Below, one piece after another: positions 44,217 to 52,087 of a stretch of DNA of 64,000 nt (positions are counted from its first letter, which is position 1; the number at the start of each line of letters is the position of its first letter). A program made the translations under genes and the position numbers. Location: contig NZ_SLWO01000007.1 of assembly GCF_004340665.1 (NCBI RefSeq), positions 73,623 through 137,622 on the forward strand, given 5' to 3'. The notes under the pieces were generated by a model that did not search any database, was not told the DNA's origin, and saw nothing but the letters and a program-made list of their open reading frames with translations. The DNA is from Pedobacter psychrotolerans. GTDB lineage: Bacteria > Bacteroidota > Bacteroidia > Sphingobacteriales > Sphingobacteriaceae.

Positions 44217-44945
44217 GTGTCAGACAGTTTAGTAATCATTCCTACCTACAATGAAAAGGAGAATATTGAAAGGATTATCCGAAAGGTATTTTCGTTAAAT
44301 CAACCTTTTCATGTTTTGATTATTGATGATGGTTCTCCTGACGGGACTGCAGATATTGTAAAATCGCTTCAGACAGAATATGACGGACATTTATTTATCG
44401 TAGAACGTGCCGGCAAACAAGGCTTAGGCACCGCATATATTTACGGTTTCAACTGGGCACTACAAAAGGATTATCAGTTTATCTTTGAAATGGATGCGGA
44501 TTTTTCTCATAATCCAGATGATTTGGCCCGTTTGCGTGATGCCTGTCTAAATGGTGCAGATGTAGCCATCGGGTCGAGGTATGTAAAAGGGGTAAATGTG
44601 GTAAACTGGCCAATGGGAAGAGTGTTAATGTCTTACTTTGCTTCAATGTATGTTCGTTTTATCACCAGGATCAACATTCAGGATGCTACTGCTGGTTTTA
44701 AATGTTACCGCAGGATTGTATTGGAAACGATTCCTTTAGAAAAAATCCGATTTGTAGGTTATGCCTTTCAGATTGAGATGAAATTTACGGCCATTAAGTT
44801 TGGCTTTAACGTCATAGAAGTACCGATTATTTTTACCGATAGAACAGAAGGTACGTCTAAAATGAGCACGCGTATTTTCAGAGAGGCTTTTTTAGGTGTA
44901 ATCCAAATGAAAGTGAGTAGTTGGTTTAGGGATTACAAAAGATAG
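44217..44945 (+). CDS. Polyprenol monophosphomannose synthase (GT2, DPM1-like)
   Basis: A 242-residue GT-A glycosyltransferase. It starts at a GTG, since the only nearby upstream ATG (44191) is out of frame. Motifs are VIIPTYNEKENIERII, LIIDDGSPDGT, FEMDADFSHNPDDL (DxD metal site), IGSRYVKG and the basic FVGYAFQIEMKF region. The length and motif order match bacterial dolichol/polyprenol-phosphate mannosyltransferases without C-terminal membrane helices. It should move mannose from GDP-mannose to a polyprenyl phosphate at the inner face of the membrane. Single gene. Confidence 0.92.
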   Translation: MSDSLVIIPTYNEKENIERIIRKVFSLNQPFHVLIIDDGSPDGTADIVKSLQTEYDGHLFIVERAGKQGLGTAYIYGFNWALQKDYQFIFEMDADFSHNPDDLARLRDACLNGADVAIGSRYVKGVNVVNWPMGRVLMSYFASMYVRFITRINIQDATAGFKCYRRIVLETIPLEKIRFVGYAFQIEMKFTAIKFGFNVIEVPIIFTDRTEGTSKMSTRIFREAFLGVIQMKVSSWFRDYKR

Positions 44946-44984
44946 ATTAGGCAGTTATAGGTTAGTGATATATTACAATAAGTC

Positions 44985-45500
44985 TTTATTTCGAACAAAG
45001 CCAATAAATCCTTGATGTTGTAATGATTCAAAGATTTCTCCATCACTAAGCCCTTCAGTTTGTAATAACGACATTTTCTTCATTGCGAGGCGGCTTTTTC
45101 AACTAACAAAGCAATCTATTTAGCAGATCAGATTGCTTCACTCCATTACTAAGTCCTTCCCTTTAGTTCGTAATGACGACATTTTTTTTGAATACCAACT
45201 TCCTATTATAAAAGTGATATTTCGCAACAAGTCGTCATTTCGAGCAAAGCCGAGAAATTTTTAGTGTTGTAATGATTCAAACATTTCTCCATTACGCTGC
45301 GCTACAGTCGAAATGACGATTTTCATATTTGCGAAGCATCTTTTTAGCACAGATCAGATTGCTTCACCCTATCACTAAGCCTTCCCTTTAGTTCGCAATG
45401 ACGACATTTTTTGAATACCAACTTCCTATTATGAAAGTAATATTTTGCAACAAGTCGTCATTTAGAGCGAAGCCGAGAAATCTTTGTAACAGACTGACAA
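44985..45500. repeat. Degenerate intergenic tandem repeats
   Basis: Two diverged copies of an about 226-250-bp unit. Shared blocks include CGTCATTTCGAGCAAAGCC, TGTAATGATTCAAA-CATTTCTCC, CAGATCAGATTGCTTCA (near 45125 and 45350), CCTTCCCTTTAGTTCG and GAATACCAACTTCCTATTAT (near 45190 and 45415). A shortened third start (AGAGCGAAGCCGAGAAAT) ends the array. The blocks TTTCGAGCAAAGCCGAGAAA and TTTCTCC..GTCGAAATGACG form imperfect inverted pairs, so each unit could fold. No open frame is conserved. Confidence 0.75.
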
Positions 45501-45521
45501 ATATGCATTAGGATATACAAC

Positions 45522-46025
45522 TCAAGACTTACCCGCTCTAATCATACCACCGAAATCCTGTAGCTTTTCCATTGCATCAATGGTCATTACTAATCTTTTG
45601 GTACGTGTCTTTTCCGTTTTGGCTTCATTAATCCATTTAATGAAATAATTTTGATGGGATTTAGGTTGTTGGAGGAAACGAGTGAGCAGCCTTTCATCTT
45701 CAGCGAGGCATACTTCCAGATCTGCGGGCATTTCAACTTTAAAATCTTTATCCTCTTCCAGCCATAATTCCACTTTAGCACCAGCTTCCTTTCTTATTTT
45801 TTTGCGGAGTATAGCATTAATGGCAATGATAAAATCACCCTCCCCCATTGGCACAGTAGCTATTCCGGCAATTTCCAAGTCATCAAGTTTCCCTTTCACT
45901 CTGAATGATACTTTACAATCAGGCTTAATTTCATTCGCTATGGCAGCAGGAATGAAGACGTAACTCCAGCCCGTTTTTTCGCCCATTTGTTCAAAACGTT
46001 CTATTTCTGCTTTGATGTGGATCAT
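45522..46025 (-). CDS. DUF1905 / YdeI-OmpD-associated protein
   Basis: A 167-residue protein without signal peptide. Residues 1-95 match DUF1905 (IKAEIERFEQMGEKTGWSYVFIP, VSFRVKGKLDDLEI, VELWLEEDKDFKVEMP). The C-terminal 60 residues match the YdeI/bacteriocin-protection segment (FLQQPKSHQNYFIKWINEAKTEKTRTKRL). Proteins of this build are found widely in Bacteroidota; the YdeI name derives from resistance to antimicrobial peptides or bacteriocins in enterobacteria, but the mechanism is unsettled. Flanked by repeats. Confidence 0.83.
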   Translation of the reverse strand: MIHIKAEIERFEQMGEKTGWSYVFIPAAIANEIKPDCKVSFRVKGKLDDLEIAGIATVPMGEGDFIIAINAILRKKIRKEAGAKVELWLEEDKDFKVEMPADLEVCLAEDERLLTRFLQQPKSHQNYFIKWINEAKTEKTRTKRLVMTIDAMEKLQDFGGMIRAGKS

Positions 46026-46172
46026 TTGTAGTTTGATATAAATTAGCTAAAACAAGATCTACCTTATTTAAATATAGAAATCTGTACAGGCTTTGAAATT
46101 TTATAGAAGTTGACCTATTTATATTATTTAATTATCAAACCAACTTTCTATCCTACATTACAATAAGAACAT

Positions 46173-46466
46173 TTAACTATAAAACATTGGCTCTTGCCGA
46201 TTATCCCAGAAGAAAAGTACTTCTATCCTATCTGACTTAACTTCATAAAACACAGAGGATATTTTTTTAATTAATCCCTGCCTTATATTCGGATCAAATG
46301 CTGTCCGCTTATAAAGAAAAGGTGTTTCGCTGATTAACTCAAGTGTTTTTATAGTATTTTTTTTGAAATCATTAAGTGCTTTCTCCCCTAATCGTTCTTG
46401 CACCTGAGCACAAATCGACTCAAAAGTTAAGAAGGCCGTTTCTGATATAATGACAGGCAATCCCAT
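46173..46466 (-). CDS. ParE/RelE-type toxin
   Basis: A 97-residue protein starting at the ATG whose A is also the last base of the antitoxin TGA stop (TGATG overlap). The longer start from a TTG is unlikely. The RelE/ParE plasmid-stabilisation fold is suggested by ISETAFLTFESICAQVQERLG (first helices), TIKTLELISETPFLYKRTAF and the C-terminal strands GLIKKISSVFYEVKSDRIEVLFFWDNRQEP. ParE toxins inhibit gyrase and RelE toxins cut mRNA; sequence does not tell which, and the RelE catalytic Arg/Lys set is not clear. Confidence 0.8.
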   Translation of the reverse strand: MGLPVIISETAFLTFESICAQVQERLGEKALNDFKKNTIKTLELISETPFLYKRTAFDPNIRQGLIKKISSVFYEVKSDRIEVLFFWDNRQEPMFYS

Positions 46467-46672
46467 CAAATAATTGAGATTTTCTCTTTGAATTCTGCTA
46501 ATGAAAAACTCTTCCCTTTTTTAATATCTTCTTGTCCTTTTTTTATTCCAGATATAACATGTGCAGGCAGAGCATTATCTTTCCTGATTTCATAAGGAAC
46601 TTCCAAAGCATCAAGAAAGGCCTTTAAAGCTTTCTCTTGTATTTTATCAGGATGTACAAGGTAAGTTTCCAT
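46466..46672 (-). CDS. Antitoxin of a type II toxin-antitoxin pair
   Basis: A 68-residue acidic and basic mixed protein. It opens METYLVHPDKIQEKALKAFLDALEVPYE and closes with HVISGIKKGQEDIKKGKSFSLAEFKEKI, a pattern common in small DUF2683-type Bacteroidota antitoxins paired with ParE/RelE toxins. The C-terminal DIxxGxxFSLxEFKE helix would wrap the toxin. It precedes the toxin as expected; a TAAATTTG box (complement of 46698-46705) about 26 bases upstream could be its promoter. Confidence 0.75.
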   Translation of the reverse strand: METYLVHPDKIQEKALKAFLDALEVPYEIRKDNALPAHVISGIKKGQEDIKKGKSFSLAEFKEKISII

Positions 46673-46791
46673 TTTGATATGATTTTTAACTAATGTACAA
46701 ATTTAAAAATTATCAGGCAAAACCTATAAATCTTTCTTGCCTTATAAAGAAGTAGCTATTTTTGCTATTCGGCTCAAAAAACAGCTAATTC

Positions 46792-46822
46792 ATGAGCCGA
46801 TTAGCATATTTATTCGGCTCAT
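46792..46822 (-). terminator. Hairpin downstream of dnaE
   Basis: ATGAGCCGA (46792-46800) pairs with TCGGCTCAT (46814-46822), 9 bp with a 13-nt loop, right after the DnaE stop codon on the minus strand. A further copy of TTCGGCTC lies at 46768-46775 and could compete for pairing. No T tract follows. Confidence 0.5.
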
Positions 46823-46824
46823 AA

Positions 46825-49800
46825 TTAATCAGTAGCTACCGGATTCATTACAATATCTAGCTTGGCAAACTTCAAAACCTCCACACTTGGGAAGCCAAAA
46901 TCTTCCACGATCCTACCTAAAATTAAATAACAACCCTTCCCTGCAAATGGATACATGGGAGTAGTATTCGGAAAATGGGTAGTATCAAAAAAATCACCCT
47001 TTACATCCAGAAAGGTACCAAACCACATTTTAGTGTTTTTAATCGTATGCACTGTTTTTTCACAAACATAATTACCCACCATGCGCACTATTTCCCCCAC
47101 ATGTTCACTTAGATCTGCAGCCATTACCTCTCCACGATAACTCGTTTTCAAAAAATCGAACATATTGAAATTTAGCGGATATCCTAACAACTCCAGTTCT
47201 ACATAAGCATCTTCGAGTGCCGAATTTTCTAATACAGGCAATGTATATTCCTTACTTTGCAGTTGAAACAATTCTGCTGAATCCATTCTTTTTTGGTTAT
47301 GCCCCAGGTAATTATAAATCTCCCAAAGCAATGTCTTCTTATCTTTTCCAGTAAACCTCAAAGCACCCAACCGAATCAATAAAATGGCTTGTTCTAAAGT
47401 AATCTGTGTTCGCTTTACAAATTGTTCAAGATCTTTAAATGAACCATTTTTTCTCCGCTCCTGCGGAATCTGTTTAATCATTTTATTTTCTAAACCCAGC
47501 ACCTTTTCAAAACCGAGATAAACCTCGTTGCCCTTGATGTTTACCACTTCATCACTGTGGTTTACGCAGGGGAGATAAACCTTTGCGCCTGTTTTTTGTA
47601 ACTCATGAACATAAACCCAACGACTATAAAAACCGCCATAGTTATTTAAAACGGCCACCATAAATTCTTTCGGATAGTAGGTTTTAAGATATAAACTTTG
47701 ATAACTTTCTACTGCAAATGATGCAGAGTGTGCTTTTGAAAAACTATAACCTGCAAAGGAAGAAATCTGTCGCCAAACCTCCGTAATAAGTTCTTCTGCA
47801 TGCCCCTGAACCCTGGCAGATTGAAAAAATTTGTTGACCAATTCTTCAAAAGCAAGCTTTGAACGGTACTTTCCACTCATGGCCTTTCGCAATACGTCTG
47901 CATCAGCTAAATCCAGGCCAGCGAAATAATGGCAAACTTTGATCACATCTTCCTGGTAAACCATTACGCCATAAGTTTCCTTCAGCTGCTCTTCCATTTC
48001 CTTGCAGAGGTAAACCACTTTATCTGGAGCATGATAACGCTCAATAAAAGATTTCATCATCCCTGAACTGGCCACACCTGGACGAATGATGGAACTGGCT
48101 GCCACCAATGTCAGGTAATCTTCGCACTTTAATTTTTTCAGCAATTGCCGCATGGCTGGCGATTCGATATAAAAACAGCCCACAGGTTGTCCTTCACGAA
48201 GAATTGCATTTAATCGAAGGTCATCTTTAAATGTCTTGAAATCATGAATGTCAATCTCTTTATTTTGGTTTTTTTTGATGAGTTGAACGGCTTCCCGAAT
48301 ATGCCCTATTCCCCGCTGACTTAACACATCAAACTTCTCATAGCCAATAGCTTCTGCCTCATACATATCCCATTGAACAGTTACAAAACCTTTCGGCGGC
48401 ATGTCCAGTGCCGTATAGTAAGTAATGGGCTCATCAGAAATTAAGATTCCACCCGCATGAATAGAGCGCTGATTGGGCATACTTCTCATATGATGATGAA
48501 CCGCCAGCAACTTCTGGTAAGTTGAATTCTGCTGGTTTTCGCGTTCTTTTGTCGGGTCGGTAAAGGTATCAATCTCTTCTTTTGGTAAACCCAAAACCTT
48601 TCCAATTTCCCTGATAATTGCCCGGTCTTTAAAAGTGCTCATCGTTCCTAAAAAAGCAACATGCCATTTAGGGTATTTTTTGAAAATGTACTTCTGGATG
48701 GTCTCCCGCTCATCCCATGCAAAATCGATATCAAAATCCGGAGGACTTGTACGTTTCTCATGCAAAAAACGCTCAAAATACAGATCAAGGTCTATGGGAT
48801 CTACATCGGTAATCCGCAGGCAATACGCTACAATGCTATTGGCTCCCGAACCTCTGCCAACATGGTAAAATTTACACCGCCCCATCGCATAACGAACAAT
48901 ATCAAATGTGATTAAAAAATAGGCACAATAGTTTTTAAACTCAATGATACTCAACTCCTTCTCCATCCTTTCCCTGGCAACAGGGTGATCATTTCCGTAA
49001 CGATAAGCCAAACCCTTATAAGCAATTCGCCTGAGCAAGGTGCGATCAAACATTTCACCTTCTTTCGTATACGCATATCTGTTTTTGGATTTTATCTGAG
49101 GTTCAAAATAAATGCTCAGATCGCAGGCATCCATCAACTTTTGGGTATTATCAATAATAAAAGGAAAGGCTTCAAATTTTGATTGAAGTGCTTCCTCCGC
49201 GATCAAAATTTCATCAGGATCACATTTTGAATCGTCAGGCACCATGCTCAATAAGGTATTCAATTCAATTGCCCTTAAATATTCGTGCAAACGATGTTCT
49301 ACCTTACTGCCTACCGTAACAGGATGCCAAACCACCAGTTTTTCCTTTTGCTGCAATAAATCATGTTTATAGAGGCCATTCAGCTGACTGCTCTTAATTC
49401 CAACAAACTCATTTGCCTTTAAAACCCTGTTGAAGTTTCTGGTAAACGGATAGATAATAAAAGCATTTTTAAAAACAGGTGCATCATTTAGTAAGGCCTG
49501 ATCTTCAATATTGTGGATACTTAAAAACTCGTTAAGTTCCCGCATCCCTTCTTTGCTTTTTGCAATACCGATATATAACAGCTGACCTTCTTTTCGGAAC
49601 TCAATCCCGGCAATTGGCTTTAAATGGTATGGAATATTTCCGGCTTGTACTTCATCGGGTTCTTTAGCAATACCTTGTTTATAACATTCGCGGATAAATT
49701 CGATTGCTCCGGTAGAATTGTTAATATCAGTTAACACCATTTGATGGATGCCCAAAGCACGGGCCTTCGAAACAATGGCTGGGATATCCATCGTTCCGTA

Positions 49801-49836
49801 TTTCAGGCTATAAGAAGAATGTACATTTAGAAACAT
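46825..49836 (-). CDS. Error-prone DNA polymerase III alpha-like subunit (short DnaE, DnaE2/ImuC-like)
   Basis: A 1003-residue C-family polymerase, short compared with replicative DnaE of Bacteroidota. The PHP region opens MFLNVHSSYSLKYGTMDIPA and continues MVLTDINNSTG: the expected HTH and TDH metal ligands are replaced, so the proofreading-type PHP site looks inactive. The polymerase core is intact, with FYHVGRGSGANSIVAYCLRI and the catalytic Asp triad at D367, D369 and D371 (PPDFDIDF). The C-terminal part keeps helix-hairpin-helix and OB segments. With dinB upstream on the same strand it suggests an SOS translesion pair like ImuB-DnaE2. A 295-base repeat-bearing gap separates the two. Confidence 0.87.
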   Translation of the reverse strand: MFLNVHSSYSLKYGTMDIPAIVSKARALGIHQMVLTDINNSTGAIEFIRECYKQGIAKEPDEVQAGNIPYHLKPIAGIEFRKEGQLLYIGIAKSKEGMRELNEFLSIHNIEDQALLNDAPVFKNAFIIYPFTRNFNRVLKANEFVGIKSSQLNGLYKHDLLQQKEKLVVWHPVTVGSKVEHRLHEYLRAIELNTLLSMVPDDSKCDPDEILIAEEALQSKFEAFPFIIDNTQKLMDACDLSIYFEPQIKSKNRYAYTKEGEMFDRTLLRRIAYKGLAYRYGNDHPVARERMEKELSIIEFKNYCAYFLITFDIVRYAMGRCKFYHVGRGSGANSIVAYCLRITDVDPIDLDLYFERFLHEKRTSPPDFDIDFAWDERETIQKYIFKKYPKWHVAFLGTMSTFKDRAIIREIGKVLGLPKEEIDTFTDPTKERENQQNSTYQKLLAVHHHMRSMPNQRSIHAGGILISDEPITYYTALDMPPKGFVTVQWDMYEAEAIGYEKFDVLSQRGIGHIREAVQLIKKNQNKEIDIHDFKTFKDDLRLNAILREGQPVGCFYIESPAMRQLLKKLKCEDYLTLVAASSIIRPGVASSGMMKSFIERYHAPDKVVYLCKEMEEQLKETYGVMVYQEDVIKVCHYFAGLDLADADVLRKAMSGKYRSKLAFEELVNKFFQSARVQGHAEELITEVWRQISSFAGYSFSKAHSASFAVESYQSLYLKTYYPKEFMVAVLNNYGGFYSRWVYVHELQKTGAKVYLPCVNHSDEVVNIKGNEVYLGFEKVLGLENKMIKQIPQERRKNGSFKDLEQFVKRTQITLEQAILLIRLGALRFTGKDKKTLLWEIYNYLGHNQKRMDSAELFQLQSKEYTLPVLENSALEDAYVELELLGYPLNFNMFDFLKTSYRGEVMAADLSEHVGEIVRMVGNYVCEKTVHTIKNTKMWFGTFLDVKGDFFDTTHFPNTTPMYPFAGKGCYLILGRIVEDFGFPSVEVLKFAKLDIVMNPVATD

Positions 49837-49876
49837 TTTAGTTGTCAGTTTTTAATTTCCACTCAGTTCATAGTTT

Positions 49877-49925
49877 AAAACTGGCGAAGTTTTACTACGC
49901 TCATGGCCTTTGAAACTTCGCAAGT
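49877..49925. repeat. 49-bp hairpin repeat between dinB and dnaE, copy 1
   Basis: AAAACTGGCGAAGTTTTACT at the left pairs, imperfectly, with TTTGAAACTTCGCAAGT at the right, so the unit folds on itself (AACTGGCGAAGTTT against AAACTTCGCAAGTT). A related unit lies at 50071-50120, and a partial arm (ACTTACGAAGTTTTGATGGC) follows at about 49933-49953. Confidence 0.75.
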
Positions 49926-50070
49926 AGTCAGCCGACTTACGAAGTTTTGATGGCATAGTGTGAAGGGATAACTTCATCAGTCTAATTGTTCTTGATTATA
50001 GTTCGTATCGTTAAATTCTAGTGAGCAACTACCAAATCATATCAAGGCTTTAACACTTAGGATCTCCTAT

Positions 50071-50120
50071 AAAACTGGCGAAGTTCTGTCACGCTTATAG
50101 CCTTTGAAACTTCGCAAGTT
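50071..50120. repeat. 50-bp hairpin repeat between dinB and dnaE, copy 2
   Basis: The unit begins AAAACTGGCGAAGTTCTGTC and ends CCTTTGAAACTTCGCAAGTT. It has about 85 percent identity to copy 1 and ends 11 bases before the dinB stop codon. It lies in the dinB-dnaE gap, downstream of dinB on the minus strand, where it could stabilise or stop the dinB message. Confidence 0.75.
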
Positions 50121-50131
50121 AACGCTGGTTT

Positions 50132-51448
50132 TTATCCATCCAACTTTGTAGCTGTACCTAAATCAGAATTGATAAAAGTTCTGATTCTTGACTTTTTACG
50201 TTCTTCAACAGGCTCGTTTTCTTCTTCTGATTGCTTATCAAGGTGCTTTTTTCGAGGATTATATTTAATGACCTTTCCATATTCATCTCGTTCAGGCCGC
50301 TTTACAATGCAGGCTTTAACTACTGATTCAATTCCATAATGATTTCGAACCTTATCCATCGCCTGATACAAATCGTACTCTTCTTCTGAACTATGGTACA
50401 GTCCAATCTGTTCAAAGCCACTCACGAGATGTGAGAGTTTAACTCCAATTAAGCGCAGCAACATTCTTTTAGCATAGAGTTTTTTAAACAGATCATGTGC
50501 TTTATTAATTAAAAAGGAATCAAGTGCCGTGTATGGAATCCGCGCTTGCTGGGTAACAGTTTCAAAATTTGAATAACGAATGGTAACAGTAATGCAAGCG
50601 GTTAATTTTTGCTGGCTCCGGAGTTCATAGGTTAAATTGGTTACCATTCCACTTAATATGGCTTTCATTTTCGAAATATCCATGCTATCGTTTTCAAAGG
50701 TGGTTTGTGTACCAATGGATTTTCTTTCACGATAGGGAACAACAGGAGAAAGATCAATTCCATTTGCTTTTTGCCAGATGCCCAAGCCATGCTGACCTAA
50801 AATCTTGAACATCAATTCCTGAGGGATTTCGGCTAAGGTCTGCACTTTACGCACGCCCATTTCACTCAGTTTTTTATGTGTGGCATCGCCTATTCCAGGT
50901 ATTTTATAAACCGCCAGTGGGTTTAAGAATGGGCGAACCCCAGGAAAAGGAATTTCCATTTCACCATTAGGCTTACACTCATTGGTTACAATTTTCGAAA
51001 CCGTTTTATTTACTGATAAGCCAAACGAAATGGGCAAACCGGTTTCCCTGATAATGGTTTGCCGCAGTTCGGAAGCAAACTTCATACAGCCAAAAAACTT
51101 GTCCATCCCGGTCATATCGATATAATGCTCATCAATACTGGCCTTTTCAAACAAAGGAACGCGCTCAGAAATAATTTCCGTAATCTCATGCGATGCTTTT
51201 GAATAATCATCCATGTTTCCTTTCACAAAAATAGCCTGTGGGCAAAGTTGTTTTGCCATTCTACCAGGCATTGCTGCATGCACACCAAATTTACGGGCTT
51301 CATAACTACAGGAAGTAACCACGCCCCGATCAGAATTACCACCCACAACAACAGGCTTGCCTATAAGTTTAGGATTTTTCTTTAATTCTACCGATACAAA
51401 AAAAGCATCCTGATCCATATGAATAATTTTTTTATCCTTGTCCGTCAT
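50132..51448 (-). CDS. dinB: DNA polymerase IV (DinB, Y-family)
   Basis: A 438-residue Y-family polymerase. It has IIHMDQDAFFVSVE with catalytic Asp12, then PVVVGGNSDRGVVTSCSYEARKFGV, and KASIDEHYIDMTGMD carrying the second catalytic Asp/Glu pair. HhH region: LAVYKIPGIGDATHKKLSEMGV. The little-finger domain (to about 360) is followed by a basic, low-complexity tail with KKHLDKQSEEENEPVEERKK. It makes error-prone lesion bypass in the cytoplasm. The start ATG lies directly behind an AAGGAG run with no spacing, which is unusual. The partner dnaE gene is downstream. Confidence 0.92.
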   Translation of the reverse strand: MTDKDKKIIHMDQDAFFVSVELKKNPKLIGKPVVVGGNSDRGVVTSCSYEARKFGVHAAMPGRMAKQLCPQAIFVKGNMDDYSKASHEITEIISERVPLFEKASIDEHYIDMTGMDKFFGCMKFASELRQTIIRETGLPISFGLSVNKTVSKIVTNECKPNGEMEIPFPGVRPFLNPLAVYKIPGIGDATHKKLSEMGVRKVQTLAEIPQELMFKILGQHGLGIWQKANGIDLSPVVPYRERKSIGTQTTFENDSMDISKMKAILSGMVTNLTYELRSQQKLTACITVTIRYSNFETVTQQARIPYTALDSFLINKAHDLFKKLYAKRMLLRLIGVKLSHLVSGFEQIGLYHSSEEEYDLYQAMDKVRNHYGIESVVKACIVKRPERDEYGKVIKYNPRKKHLDKQSEEENEPVEERKKSRIRTFINSDLGTATKLDG

Positions 51449-51486
51449 CTCCTTATCAATTTAAATTTCGTGGCGTTACATTAAAA

Positions 51487-51525
51487 CAAATTTACTAATA
51501 TATTTAGCTTTTATATTTTAAAAGC
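51487..51525 (-). promoter_or_regulatory. Promoter box and palindrome upstream of dinB
   Basis: The complement of 51487-51494 reads TAAATTTG, a perfect -7 box, 39 bases before the dinB ATG. Just upstream of it is a 7-5-7 palindrome: GCTTTTA (51507-51513), TATTT, TAAAAGC (51519-51525), in the place where a repressor would cover the promoter. SOS control through this site is an inference, since I know no matching consensus. Confidence 0.45.
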
Positions 51526-51649
51526 CAATTGACTTACTAACAAAATACTAACATTATTAGCTTAAATTATTTAAGAATATTACACCTAATTAAATCATAC
51601 TCATCAGATTATTTGGCAGATAGAAATTAGTTAGCAAGTCCCTCAGGAA

Positions 51650-52076
51650 CCTGAATTCGATAATTATTAAATTGATTTTGACACTTTGGTCTGCGACCAC
51701 TCCTCTGAAAATGGGAAATTATGATCGCCACTCCCTCTGTTGTATCGGAGGGGTGCCCATTGGGTGGGGGGTTGTTCGATTCGAAAAATCTCGTCATTCC
51801 CACCGCAGTGGCTGAATCTTTGAACTAACCCCTATCAGCCTAGCGGCACCTTTCTCCTGAAAGGGAAAGGGCGATGAAAAATTATTTATCGAACCATATC
51901 GTAAAATCAAAATCCCCTCCTTTTTTTAAGGAGGGGTGCCCATCGGGCGGGGTGGTTAGATTCGAAAAATCTCGTCATTCCGACCGCAGTGGATGAATCT
52001 TTGAACTAACCCCTATCCGCCTAGCGGCACCTTTCATTTTGAAGAGAAAGGGCGAAAGAAAATAATATTTTTCGAA
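51650..52076. repeat. Intergenic repeat array, two copies of an about 183-bp unit
   Basis: Copy 1 at about 51750-51890 and copy 2 at about 51933-52076. Both contain GGGGTGCCCAT, ATTCGAAAAATCTCGTCATT, AATCTTTGAACTAACCCCTA and GCCTAGCGGCACCTTTC. A perfect 9-bp hairpin with a T5 loop (CCCCTCCTT at 51914-51922 and AAGGAGGGG at 51928-51936) lies at the junction. An upstream block (GATAATTATTAAATTGATTT and GGTCTGCGACCAC near 51658-51700) and the inner block recur near 60343-60463, there with the inner block inverted. It fills the gap between dinB and leuA. Confidence 0.75.
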
Positions 52077-52087
52077 AAAATGGTTTG

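Noticed and set aside
44985..45500. Possible CRISPR array
   Set aside because: Repeat units are long (about 226-250 bp) and degenerate, with no short regular repeats and spacers and no cas genes.
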